DNA of 64,000 bases, from positions 434,001 to 498,000 of the forward strand of contig NZ_JAMGBC010000001.1 in NCBI RefSeq assembly GCF_023516495.1. Reading direction: 5' to 3'. The notes beneath the pieces were generated by a model, which had not been told where the DNA came from, ran no database searches, and saw only the letters and a program-made list of their open reading frames with translations. This stretch comes from Sphingomonas anseongensis. Its GTDB lineage: Bacteria; Pseudomonadota; Alphaproteobacteria; Sphingomonadales; Sphingomonadaceae. This document shows positions 1 to 9,435 of the stretch, one piece after another. Positions within the stretch are counted from its first letter, which is position 1. Every line of letters starts with the position of its first letter. Made by a program: the position numbers and the translations under genes.

Positions 1-270
1 AGTCTGCGACCATGCGAACAAGCCGCCAGCAACATGCAGCATGCGCCTAATTACCGGCAATCAGATTTGCTTTATCCAGCTTAATATCTTCAGGCCCTCG
101 ACACGGGCGGCCGCCTTAACGCCAAGATGCGGATCTACGGTGGGACGCCTGACCTGATCCCGAATCGGACGCACAGGTGAGTGCTTCGCCAACTTCGTTG
201 ATGCCTGATCTGTTACCTGTGGTCGGCAGGCGTCGTTTGGTTACATAACCGGTTGGTGTTGATGAAAAAA
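1..270. other. left edge, no gene seen
   Basis: I find no convincing coding frame, RNA gene or repeat in this stretch. Open frames here lack a good ribosome binding site and run across the tRNA-Lys, so I treat them as chance frames. The stretch may hold the 3' trailer of the leftward tRNA-Lys transcript. Confidence 0.5.
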
Positions 271-346
<76 letters not shown>

Positions 347-445
347 ACACGATTTGCCTGTGAGGCGAAAGGCGCTTCGGTCGGCCTTCCGCAAGGGGCG
401 GCGCGCCGGTAGCACGGGCTCAGATGGGGCGCAACCGCGGTCCGT

Positions 446-1576
446 TCAAGCGGGGATTCGAAGGCTGGAAATTCCCGAGCCGGTGCGCTGTTGCCGCTCG
501 AGCGCCATCAGCATCCCAAGGCTGAGCATGATCGTCATCACGGCCGACCCGCCATAGCTGACCAGGGGAAGCGGGACGCCAACAACGGGAGCAAGGCCCA
601 TCACCATCATCAGGTTGATGGAAACGTAGAAGAAGATGGTGGCGGTCAGTCCCGCGGCGGTCAGTTGCGAAAAGCGGGTCCGCGCATTCATGCTGACGCG
701 CATGCCCCAGCGGACGACGAGGTAGAAAGCCATGATGAGGATCAGGCCGCCGATCAGCCCCCATTCCTCGACCATTGTCGCGAAGACGAAGTCGGTATGT
801 CCTTCCGGCAGATAATCGAGGTGGCTTTGGCTCCCCTGGAGGTAGCCCTTGCCGAAGATGCCGCCCGAGCCGATCGCGATCTTCGATTGAGTGACGTGAT
901 AGCCGGCGCCGAGCGGGTCCGCTTCAGGATTGAGGAAGATCAGAACCCGCTTGCGCTGGTAATCGTGCATCAACGCGAAGGCGAGCGGAGCCGCCGCCGC
1001 AAGCGCTCCGGCAGCTCCGGCAAAGATCCACCACGGGATGCCGGCGATGAACATCACGCTGGCACCGATCAGGATCACCATTAGCGCCGTCCCCATGTCC
1101 GGCTGGACGAGGATCAGGGCGGCAGGGATGAAGAGCATGAGAGCGGCCGGCCAAATCGCGCGCCAGCTCTTGATCGCACTGGGTGGGAGAAGGTCGTAGA
1201 ATCGGGCGAGGACCAGCACGATGACAGGCTTCATGAACTCACTGGGCTGGAGTTTCACCGGCCCGATCTCAAGCCATCGCTGCGCGCCCTTGCCCACGAA
1301 GCCAAGGAGTTCGACGCCGACGAGAAGGACGAAGACGACAATGTAGATCGGGAAGGCGACGCTCTTTAAAGTCGATTCCCGAAGCCAGGACATGGAGATG
1401 GCGACGGCGAAGAAGAAGAGGAACGTCAGCCCCTGCTTCAATGCCCACGGGCGAAGCGAGCCTCCCGCGGCTGAATAAAGCGTCAGGAGTCCGACGCACG
1501 CAAGGATGACGATGAGGAAGATCAGCCGCCACGGAAGCTTGGCGAGCGGCTGCGGGATAATGGCCGAGGAAATCAC
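446..1576 (-). CDS. rodA: rod shape-determining protein RodA (SEDS glycosyltransferase)
   Basis: RodA is the SEDS-family peptidoglycan polymerase that works with PBP2 in side-wall synthesis. The 376-residue product is almost entirely hydrophobic with about ten membrane segments. It carries family stretches such as LQPSEFMKPVIVL, VQPDMGTALM and GYLQGSQSHLDYLPEGHTDF, and ends with the conserved loop GVPLPLVSYGGSA. I chose the GTG at 1574-1576 because it gives the normal RodA N-terminus and overlaps the mrdA stop as GTGA. A longer open frame upstream is antisense-like read-through of mrdA in another frame. It is the last gene of the mreBCD-mrdA-rodA operon. Confidence 0.95.
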   Translation of the reverse strand: MISSAIIPQPLAKLPWRLIFLIVILACVGLLTLYSAAGGSLRPWALKQGLTFLFFFAVAISMSWLRESTLKSVAFPIYIVVFVLLVGVELLGFVGKGAQRWLEIGPVKLQPSEFMKPVIVLVLARFYDLLPPSAIKSWRAIWPAALMLFIPAALILVQPDMGTALMVILIGASVMFIAGIPWWIFAGAAGALAAAAPLAFALMHDYQRKRVLIFLNPEADPLGAGYHVTQSKIAIGSGGIFGKGYLQGSQSHLDYLPEGHTDFVFATMVEEWGLIGGLILIMAFYLVVRWGMRVSMNARTRFSQLTAAGLTATIFFYVSINLMMVMGLAPVVGVPLPLVSYGGSAVMTIMLSLGMLMALERQQRTGSGISSLRIPA

Positions 1577-3459
1577 GCGCTGTTCGCTCTCGCCACGGCC
1601 TTGATGCGATTCAGCTCGCGGGCATTTCGCTCGGCGAGGGTGCCGCCCCATTGCTCTTCGAGCGGAGCAAGCGCTGCGTAGGCCTTCTGCTTGTCGAACA
1701 GATAGGTCATCGTGTCCTTGACGATCGGCGCTGCCGCGGACGCTCCGAAGCCGCCATGCTCGATGATGCAACCGATCGCGTAGCGCGGCTTGTCCGCCGG
1801 CGCGAAGCCGATGAAGAGCGCGTGATCGCGGAGCGCCCAATTGCTTTGGTGTCCGCGGGCACCCAGCTTGAAAACCTGCGCCGTGCCGGTCTTTCCGGCC
1901 ATCAGCACTCCGTCCAGCGGAAGCTTCGAAGCCACTGCCGTGCCGTGTTCGTTTACGACGGCGGCCATAGCCTTGCGCACATAGTCCAGATGCTCGGGGT
2001 CGACGGCCAGCGGCGGTATCGGCTTGCGCGGAGTTCCCATCAGCAACCGGGGCTGCACGAGCGTGCCGGAGGCGATCCTCGCCGGCATCACCGCCAGTTG
2101 GATCGGATTCACGAGCACATAGCCCTGTCCGATCGAGGTATTCGCGGTGTCGTAGCCCTGCCACTGGCGGTGGTACTTCTCCTCGAGCCAACTGGGGCTC
2201 GGCATGGTGCCGAAGCGCTGCGACGGGATCGGCAGGTCGAACTCCTGGCCGTAGCCGAGGTAATTGACCATCTCCGTCGTCAGCTGCGGGTCCGTCTTCA
2301 GTCCCATTGCCCAGAAATAGGCGTTGCAGCTGTGCTCGATCGCCGAGTGCATGTCGACGGTCCCATGCGCCGCATCATCGCGGAAGTAGCGATTTCCGAT
2401 CTGAACCCCGCCCGAGCAGTGGAACTTCCGGTTCGGATCGATCCCCTGCTTCAGAAAGGCGAGCGCCATTGCCGGCTTGATCGTCGATCCGGACGGGTAG
2501 AGACCCTGGGCGACCTTGTTGAGCAGCGGGATGTGGTCGTTCTCCGACAGCATCTTCCACTCGGTACGGCCGATGCCCTGGCTGAAGCTGTTCGGGTCGA
2601 AGGCGGGCATCGAGACGTAGGCGAGCAGGTCGCCTGATGCGACGTCCATGGCGACAAGGGCGCCTGAATTGTCGCCCATTCGCCTGGCGGCGAATTCCTG
2701 AAGCCCGGCGTCGATCGTCAGCTTGACCGTCTGCCCGGACCGATCCGGCTGCGGGTCGAGCTCCTTTACCAGCTTGCCTCGGGCCGTGACCTCGATCCTC
2801 TGGCCGCCGGGTGTGCCGCGGACGTACGGCTCGAGGGTCTTCTCCAGGCCCTGCTTTCCGATCTTGAACCCCGGGGTGAGGAACAGCGGGTTCTTCGTCT
2901 TTTCATATTCTTCCGCGGACGGGGTGCCGACGTAGCCCACCAGATGCGCGACCGCCGGACCGTGCGGGTAGTAGCGCGAAAAACCGCGCATCGGGCGGAC
3001 CCCCGGCAGCTCCGGCAAGCGCACCATCAGCGCTGCATATTGTTCGTACGGCACGTTCTCCGCGACCTGCACCGGCTGGAACCCGCGGCTCTGCTTGAGG
3101 TCGCGAAGGATCCTGTCCATCGCGTCGGTGTCGAGGTCGAGGATCTTGGCGAGGCTCTTCAGCGTCTGCTCGGGCTGCTCGAGCTGCTGCGGGACGAGGT
3201 CGACGCGAAAGTCGCTGCGGTTGATCGCGATCGGGACGCCGTTGCGATCAACAAGCCATCCGCGCCGTGGAGGCACGACGATCAGCTGGACCCGGTTGCT
3301 CTCCGACAGCAGCGAGTAATGCTCGTTCTCCGCGATCGACAGCCAGCCGAGCCGGCCGACGAGGAGCGCTCCAATGGCGGCCTGAGCGCCGCCAAACACC
3401 ATCATCCGCCGTGAAAAGGTCAGCGACTGATGGACTGGAGTGATCGGCTGGTGCTTCAT
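1573..3459 (-). CDS. mrdA: penicillin-binding protein 2 (peptidoglycan DD-transpeptidase)
   Basis: PBP2 is the class B transpeptidase of the elongasome, anchored in the inner membrane with its catalytic domain in the periplasm. The 628-residue protein has one N-terminal membrane segment (about residues 15-37), a dimerisation region, and the transpeptidase domain with SxxK in PSGSTIKP, SxN in EHSCNAYF and KTG in MAGKTGTAQ. I chose the ATG at 3457-3459, which overlaps the mreD stop as ATGA. Upstream in-frame codons lie inside mreD and were excluded. It is followed by rodA with a 4-base overlap, consistent with translational coupling of the PBP2-RodA pair. Confidence 0.96.
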   Translation of the reverse strand: MKHQPITPVHQSLTFSRRMMVFGGAQAAIGALLVGRLGWLSIAENEHYSLLSESNRVQLIVVPPRRGWLVDRNGVPIAINRSDFRVDLVPQQLEQPEQTLKSLAKILDLDTDAMDRILRDLKQSRGFQPVQVAENVPYEQYAALMVRLPELPGVRPMRGFSRYYPHGPAVAHLVGYVGTPSAEEYEKTKNPLFLTPGFKIGKQGLEKTLEPYVRGTPGGQRIEVTARGKLVKELDPQPDRSGQTVKLTIDAGLQEFAARRMGDNSGALVAMDVASGDLLAYVSMPAFDPNSFSQGIGRTEWKMLSENDHIPLLNKVAQGLYPSGSTIKPAMALAFLKQGIDPNRKFHCSGGVQIGNRYFRDDAAHGTVDMHSAIEHSCNAYFWAMGLKTDPQLTTEMVNYLGYGQEFDLPIPSQRFGTMPSPSWLEEKYHRQWQGYDTANTSIGQGYVLVNPIQLAVMPARIASGTLVQPRLLMGTPRKPIPPLAVDPEHLDYVRKAMAAVVNEHGTAVASKLPLDGVLMAGKTGTAQVFKLGARGHQSNWALRDHALFIGFAPADKPRYAIGCIIEHGGFGASAAAPIVKDTMTYLFDKQKAYAALAPLEEQWGGTLAERNARELNRIKAVARANSA

Positions 3460-3980
3460 TTTCTCCGAAGCCTCCAGCGGTCGATCGACGCGACTGCCCA
3501 GGCGAAAAGCGGAAATGCCGCGATGGAGATTAACATCGGGGGAATGACCGAAGCGAAGGGCAGCCTTGCACCCATCCATGCCGCGACCTGCCATTGGGCG
3601 AGCTGGTCCATGACGATCAACAGCGCCCCTAGCGTCCATTCGATCCAATAATCGCGCCACATGATGCGGCGGTCAGCGAAGTCGGCCGCGAGCATCGCCA
3701 CCGTCCAGACGGTCACCGAAAGCCCGATCGGCGCACCTGTGAGAAAATCGTTGAGAAGCCCGAGCGGGGCTGCCCACCAGGCTGGCCAGACGTCCGGCCG
3801 GCGAAGGCGCCAGGCGATCAGCACCATGAACCCGAAGTTCGGAAACCAGCCGCTCTGAACGACGATAGGAAGCGCGGTGAGAAGTATCGCGACGACGACC
3901 GAAGCCGCGGGGACCAGGTGCGCGGCCGGAACCGGCCCCTCGCCGATCCGCTTGTTTGGAGTCAGCGCGGAGCGGACCAT
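3456..3980 (-). CDS. mreD: rod shape-determining protein MreD
   Basis: MreD is a small integral membrane protein of the elongasome. The 174-residue product is very hydrophobic with five to six predicted membrane segments. Sequence similarity within this family is weak, so the call rests mainly on its position between mreC and mrdA, its size and its topology. It starts one base inside the mreC stop (TGATG arrangement) and its stop overlaps the mrdA start by four bases. Confidence 0.88.
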   Translation of the reverse strand: MVRSALTPNKRIGEGPVPAAHLVPAASVVVAILLTALPIVVQSGWFPNFGFMVLIAWRLRRPDVWPAWWAAPLGLLNDFLTGAPIGLSVTVWTVAMLAADFADRRIMWRDYWIEWTLGALLIVMDQLAQWQVAAWMGARLPFASVIPPMLISIAAFPLFAWAVASIDRWRLRRK

Positions 3981-4861
3981 CAGGGGATCGGTCCCTGGTC
4001 GGCAACCACCGGCGCGGCTGCGGAAGCTTCCACCTCATAAGGCTGCTCCACCATGGCCACGGTGGTCGAACCGATGTCGGCAAGCGGGACCGCGATCGCG
4101 CCATCGCCGAGTAGGCGTACGACCCGCGCCAGCGGGATCAGCGGCGGATAAAGACCGCCGACTCCCGACGTGACCACCACGTCGCCAGGCTTGAACGGGT
4201 TACGACCCACCTCGAGTGGCTTGATTTCCAGGGTGCCGTCGCCGCGACCCTGGCACAGTACAGCCTGGCCGCTGGTCAGGAGGCGGGCAGGGACAGTGCT
4301 CGCCCTGTCCGACACCAGCAGCACCCTTGAGTTGAGGGTGCCGGCCTGAAGCACTCGGCCGATCAGCCCCTTGGCCGACCGGACCGGCATGCCTTCGTCA
4401 ATGCCGTCGCGCTTGCCCGCGGCAAGGATTGCGAACCTGCGCGGGCTTTCGAACGATGAGCTTACGATCCGCCCGATTGCGATCGTGTGCGGCGTCTCCT
4501 CCCGGAGGCGGAGAGTTGCGCGAAGCTCGCGATTGTCGAGCAGGATCGCCCGGGCTTCGGTAATCTGCTGCCGAAGCGCGGCGTTTTCGCGCTTCAGCTG
4601 GTCGTTCTGGTGAGCGGCATCCCAATAGTCGCCGGCACCGGAGGCGAGGCCGCCGACGGTGGCACTCACCGCGTGAAGCGAGTTGGTGATTGGCGCCGTC
4701 GCGTCGAGGGCCAGGCCTCGAAGATTATTGAACCGCTGCGGAGCCGCGATGGAGATGGCGAGCAGGATCAGCCCGATGGCGACCGCGACAATGGCGGCAA
4801 TGAAGCTGAAGAACAGCCCGTATTGCGCGCGTCTGGACCAGCCGGGGCGCGACGCCGCCAC
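3980..4861 (-). CDS. mreC: rod shape-determining protein MreC
   Basis: MreC is the periplasmic scaffold of the elongasome that links MreB/MreD to PBP2. The 293-residue protein has an N-terminal membrane segment (about residues 12-35), a coiled coil (about 80-115, including NDQLKRENAALRQQITEA) and the paired beta-barrel domain containing RDGIDEGMPV, GLIGRV and KPGDVVVTSGVGGLYPP. It lies 14 bases downstream of mreB. The C-terminal tail after about residue 270 is Ala/Pro/Glu-rich and looks disordered. Confidence 0.94.
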   Translation of the reverse strand: MAASRPGWSRRAQYGLFFSFIAAIVAVAIGLILLAISIAAPQRFNNLRGLALDATAPITNSLHAVSATVGGLASGAGDYWDAAHQNDQLKRENAALRQQITEARAILLDNRELRATLRLREETPHTIAIGRIVSSSFESPRRFAILAAGKRDGIDEGMPVRSAKGLIGRVLQAGTLNSRVLLVSDRASTVPARLLTSGQAVLCQGRGDGTLEIKPLEVGRNPFKPGDVVVTSGVGGLYPPLIPLARVVRLLGDGAIAVPLADIGSTTVAMVEQPYEVEASAAAPVVADQGPIP

Positions 4862-4875
4862 CGCTCAGGGGCCTC

Positions 4876-5925
<1,050 letters not shown>

Positions 5926-5940
5926 TTATCTCTCCGCCTT

Positions 5941-5959
5941 AAGTCCGGAAGCCGGACTT
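5941..5959 (-). promoter_or_regulatory. perfect hairpin in the mreB 5' leader
   Basis: The bases AAGTCCGG, three loop bases and CCGGACTT form a perfect 8-bp inverted repeat. It ends about 22 bases upstream of the mreB ATG on the leftward strand. If transcribed it would be a stable stem-loop just before the ribosome binding site. It has no T-tract in the leftward direction. A role in mRNA stability or control of mreBCD is inference only. Confidence 0.4.
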
Positions 5960-6071
5960 TCCCCCCGGCCACAGAAACGAGAATTAACCGCTTCGCATTG
6001 AAAGCGAACTGAATTTTTCGGTTCAAATCAGCGCTTCGCGGGACGCTTCGGATTGGGCTAGAGCTATTAAC

Positions 6072-7796
6072 ATGTCAATAAGAAGACTGCCGTCCGAACT
6101 GGTCGACCGAATCGCCGCGGGCGAGGTCGTCGAGCGGCCGGCAAGCGCGCTCAAGGAGCTGGTCGAAAACGCCCTCGACGCTGGTGCGAAGACCATCACC
6201 ATTCGGCTTTCCGGCGGAGGCACCGGCCTGATCGAAGTGGTCGACGACGGTTCGGGAATGAGCCCGGACGACATGCGCCTGGCCCTGGAGCGCCACGCGA
6301 CGTCCAAGCTTTCGGGAGACAGCATCGAACGAGTCACGAGCTTCGGCTTCCGCGGAGAAGCGCTGCCGTCGATCGCGAGCGTTTCGCGCCTGACACTTGA
6401 GAGCCGGACCAGCGGCGCCGATGGCTGGCGGATCGAAGTCGATCACGGCAAGCGAGTGGGCGAAGGACCGGCTGCGCTTCCGCCCGGCACCCGGGTGCGA
6501 GTGGAGCAGTTGTTCGAAAAGGTGCCGGCGAGGCGCAAGTTCCTGCGCAGTCCGCGCGCGGAATATGCCGCCTCGCTCGATGCAGTGAAGCGGCTTGCGA
6601 TGGCGAGGAGCGACGTCGCCTTCGCGGTGGAGCATGACGGGCGGAAAATCCTTTCGCTTCAGCCGTCGAGCCCGCAGGCGCGGGTCGCCACGTTGCTCGC
6701 GCCCGAGCTCGACAGGCACGGCGTCGGAATCGACTGCGTGCGGGACGGTCTCGGCCTTACCGGCGTGGTCAGCCTCCCGACTCTCAACCGCGGCGTCGGG
6801 GACCAGCAATATCTGTTCGTCAATTCGCGGCCGGTGAAGGACCGGCTGCTCGTGGGCGCGTTGCGCGCAGCCTACCGCGATCTCATCGCACGCGACCGCC
6901 ACCCGATCGCGGCCTTGTTCCTCAACGTCCCCCTCGAAGAGGTCGACGTCAATGTCCACCCGGCAAAGACCGAGGTTCGATTCCGCGACGCTGCGGCCGT
7001 CCGCGGGCTGATCGTCGGCGGCATCCGCTCGGCGCTAGACATGGAGTCCCACCGCAGCGCCGCCCACGAGCAATCGGCCGCGCCGGTCGTCTGGACCAGC
7101 AGCGTCAGCTCCCCCTCGACGCCACCCGCCGGAGTTCGCGAGGAACGGGCGTTGTTCACCGGCATCCGGGTCGATCCCTCCGCCCGTGCGGAACCTGCCG
7201 TCGAGCCCGTGCAGTCCTATCCGCTCGGCGTCGCTCGCGGCCAGGTCGCGAGCACCTACATCGTCGCCGAGGCCGACGACGGTCTCGTCATCGTCGACCA
7301 GCACGCGGCACACGAGCGGCTCGTCCTCGAACGGCTTCGCGCCGCCCGCTCTGGCGGAAGCGTTCCGAGGCAAGACCTGCTGATCCCCGAGGTCGTGGAG
7401 CTTGAGGAGCCCGATTGCGACCGGCTCGAAGGTGCGTCTGCCGAGCTCGCCGGCCTTGGTCTTGAGCTCGAGCGGTTCGGCCCGACCTCGATCCTCGTCC
7501 GTTCGGTCCCCGCAGCGCTTCGTTCGCCCGACGTCCACAAGCTCCTCGCCGATCTCGCCGCCGAAATCGCCGAGCTCGGTTCGGCAATGTCGCTCCAGGA
7601 GCGGTTGGATCATGTCGAGGCGACGATCGCATGCCACGGATCGGTGAGGGCAGGGCGCGTGCTTTCTGTGGCGGAAATGAACGCGCTTCTGCGCGAAATG
7701 GAGGTCACTCCGCGGTCCGGCCAGTGCAACCACGGCCGCCCCACCTGGGTGAAGCTCGCCCACTCCGACATCGAGAAGCTGTTCGGACGCAGATAG
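6072..7796 (+). CDS. mutL: DNA mismatch repair protein MutL
   Basis: MutL couples mismatch recognition by MutS to strand incision. The 574-residue protein has the N-terminal GHKL ATPase with ELVENALDAGA, DDGSGM and FGFRGEAL, a variable linker (about 330-390), and a C-terminal dimerisation domain. From residue 409 it reads DQHAAHERLVLE, which fits the metal-binding endonuclease motif DQHA-x2-E-x4-E, followed near the end by ACHGSVRAG and QCNHGRPT. This predicts the endonuclease type of MutL found in bacteria without MutH. It is divergent from mreB. The ATG at 6072 directly follows a TATTAA stretch and I see no clear Shine-Dalgarno sequence. Confidence 0.96.
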   Translation: MSIRRLPSELVDRIAAGEVVERPASALKELVENALDAGAKTITIRLSGGGTGLIEVVDDGSGMSPDDMRLALERHATSKLSGDSIERVTSFGFRGEALPSIASVSRLTLESRTSGADGWRIEVDHGKRVGEGPAALPPGTRVRVEQLFEKVPARRKFLRSPRAEYAASLDAVKRLAMARSDVAFAVEHDGRKILSLQPSSPQARVATLLAPELDRHGVGIDCVRDGLGLTGVVSLPTLNRGVGDQQYLFVNSRPVKDRLLVGALRAAYRDLIARDRHPIAALFLNVPLEEVDVNVHPAKTEVRFRDAAAVRGLIVGGIRSALDMESHRSAAHEQSAAPVVWTSSVSSPSTPPAGVREERALFTGIRVDPSARAEPAVEPVQSYPLGVARGQVASTYIVAEADDGLVIVDQHAAHERLVLERLRAARSGGSVPRQDLLIPEVVELEEPDCDRLEGASAELAGLGLELERFGPTSILVRSVPAALRSPDVHKLLADLAAEIAELGSAMSLQERLDHVEATIACHGSVRAGRVLSVAEMNALLREMEVTPRSGQCNHGRPTWVKLAHSDIEKLFGRR

Positions 7797-7848
7797 TTAA
7801 GGAACCGCGCGTCGCTCCTGTTGTTCAACCAGCGACAGGGGAGAGACG

Positions 7849-8181
7849 ATGGCGCGTTGCGCAGTGCTTATGATGGCGCTGTTGTGGACAGCGCCGGCGC
7901 TCGCCCAGGATCCTGCCGCCGACCTCAAGTTGCAACCTGCGCCGAGCGAGCCCGAGCTGAACCTTGCACGCAGCAGTTTCGCTCTCCCTGTCATCGACTA
8001 TCGCGCTCCCGACGGAACCCTGAGGCACGGGCAGGGAATCATCGTCGGCCGCGACGTCTCGCCCAATGCGACGGTTGGAATCGGCTTCTTCAAGACGAAA
8101 CCGAAATATTCGGACGGATCCATGACACCGGTGGCCGGCAAGTCGAAGAAGCTGGCTGTCGGCCTGTCGCTTCGCTTCTGA
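7849..8181 (+). CDS. small secreted protein of unknown function
   Basis: I do not recognise the family. The 110-residue product begins with a clear signal peptide (MMALLWTAPALAQ, cleavage likely after ALA or AQ), leaving a mature periplasmic or outer-membrane-associated protein of about 90 residues. The C-terminal part is beta-rich with repeated Gly and ends in GLSLRF, a terminal Phe as in many outer-membrane proteins, though it is far too small for a barrel. A good Shine-Dalgarno (GGGGAGA) precedes the ATG. It lies 52 bases downstream of mutL. Confidence 0.7.
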   Translation: MARCAVLMMALLWTAPALAQDPAADLKLQPAPSEPELNLARSSFALPVIDYRAPDGTLRHGQGIIVGRDVSPNATVGIGFFKTKPKYSDGSMTPVAGKSKKLAVGLSLRF

Positions 8182-8266
8182 GCGATGTGTCGCACCGTTA
8201 CAGGGATAGAACGAGCGACTTCGCCCGCAAAAGCTGCTAGGCTCTCCGCTCAGTAGGAGTAGAGCC

Positions 8267-8452
8267 ATGGAAGAGCAGGACGCCAGCAAAGATCGCGCAT
8301 ATTATGCGCAGCGTGCGGCCGAGGAGCTCGAGCTCGCAAAATCCGCCGGTGACGGCGAAGCGGCCGAGGCCCATCGCAAGCTTCAGAAGGCTTACCTGGA
8401 GCGGGCGTCAGTCGGGGAACGGGAAATCCCCGTTCGCGACGAAATCGGCTAG
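8267..8452 (+). CDS. small hypothetical protein, 61 residues
   Basis: This short, highly charged protein is predicted to be a single amphipathic helix (about residues 8-48, rich in Ala, Glu and Lys). A strong ribosome binding site (TAGGAG) lies at good spacing before the ATG. Similar small Ala/Glu-rich proteins are common in sphingomonads, but I know of no function. Its stop shares the tetranucleotide CTAG with the stop of the convergent ilvC-like gene. Confidence 0.65.
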   Translation: MEEQDASKDRAYYAQRAAEELELAKSAGDGEAAEAHRKLQKAYLERASVGEREIPVRDEIG

Positions 8453-9426
8453 TCGCCCGTAAGCTTCCTCAACTTCTGATAGACCTGCTCGATCGGCTGT
8501 GAGCGCGCGGCCTGTCGCGCGGCGTCGAGCTTCGGATAGCCGTTCTCCGCCTCGCTCCGGAGCGTTTTGGCGAACTCGCCGGAGCGGACCGTTTTCAGAA
8601 CGCCGGCCATCTTTTCCCTGATCGCGTCGTCGATGATCGCCGGCCCGCCCAGCACCGCGCCGAGCTCCGCCGTGTTGGAGATCACCTCGCGCATTCCTGC
8701 GATCCCGCGAGCCTCGATGAGGTCGGCGATCAGCTTGAGCTCGCCGACGCACTCCAGATAGGCGACTTCGGGCGAGATTCCGGCGTCGACAAGCGTCTCG
8801 AAACCGGCGCGCAGAAGCTCGGGCACTCCACCCCACACCACCGCATTCTCGTTGAACAGGTCCGCCACCGCTTCCTCCTCAAAGGAGGAGGCGATCAGGC
8901 CGGCACGAGCGCAGCCGATGGCGCGGCCATAGGCGAGGGCGATGTCGCGCGCATTGCCGCTTGCGTCCTGGGCGACCGCCCAGAGCGCGACCATGCCCTT
9001 GCCGGCCTGGTACAGTGAGCGCAGCGCCGTTCCGGGACCCTTCGGTGCAACGAGATACACGTCGAGATCGGCCCGGGGGCGAATGAAGCCGAAGTGGATC
9101 GCAAGCCCGTGGCTGAATCCGAGCGCCGCGCCTTTGCGGATGTGCGGTTCGACCTCGGTGTACAGGTCGCCGAGGATTTCGTCGGGCGCGAGGAACATGA
9201 TGACGTCTGCGGTTGCTGTTGCGGTCTCGAGCAGCTCGACCTCAAGCCCGGCGGCCTGCGCCTCGATGCTGCTTCCGGATGCGCCGCGAAGCCCAACGAC
9301 GACGTCGATCCCGCTATCTTTCAGGTTCAGCGCCTGCGCGCGGCCCTGATTGCCATAGCCAAGGATCGCGACGCGCTTGTCGGCGAGCGGCGCCGGATCG
9401 ATGTCTTTGTCACGGATCAGCTCCAT
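8449..9426 (-). CDS. ilvC: ketol-acid reductoisomerase, divergent form
   Basis: This enzyme converts 2-acetolactate to 2,3-dihydroxyisovalerate with NADPH and Mg2+ in branched-chain amino acid synthesis. The 325-residue product has the Rossmann motif GYGNQGRAQALNL, the catalytic-His segment FSHGLAIHFG, APKGPG, and the metal ligands in ADLFNE and ECVGELK, then SNTAELG in the knotted domain. The sequence departs clearly from the usual class I form (for example VVWGGVPELL where LCGG is usual, and GRAQALNL where GHAHALNL is usual). It lies 9 bases after miaA in the same direction. No acetolactate synthase genes are nearby, so it could be a paralogue with a changed substrate. Confidence 0.85.
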   Translation of the reverse strand: MELIRDKDIDPAPLADKRVAILGYGNQGRAQALNLKDSGIDVVVGLRGASGSSIEAQAAGLEVELLETATATADVIMFLAPDEILGDLYTEVEPHIRKGAALGFSHGLAIHFGFIRPRADLDVYLVAPKGPGTALRSLYQAGKGMVALWAVAQDASGNARDIALAYGRAIGCARAGLIASSFEEEAVADLFNENAVVWGGVPELLRAGFETLVDAGISPEVAYLECVGELKLIADLIEARGIAGMREVISNTAELGAVLGGPAIIDDAIREKMAGVLKTVRSGEFAKTLRSEAENGYPKLDAARQAARSQPIEQVYQKLRKLTGD

Positions 9427-9435
9427 CGACGCCGC

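Noticed and set aside
1577-2191. N-terminal extension of rodA
   Set aside because: The frame stays open into mrdA, but the extra residues have shadow composition and the GTG at 1576 overlaps the mrdA stop in the usual coupled form.
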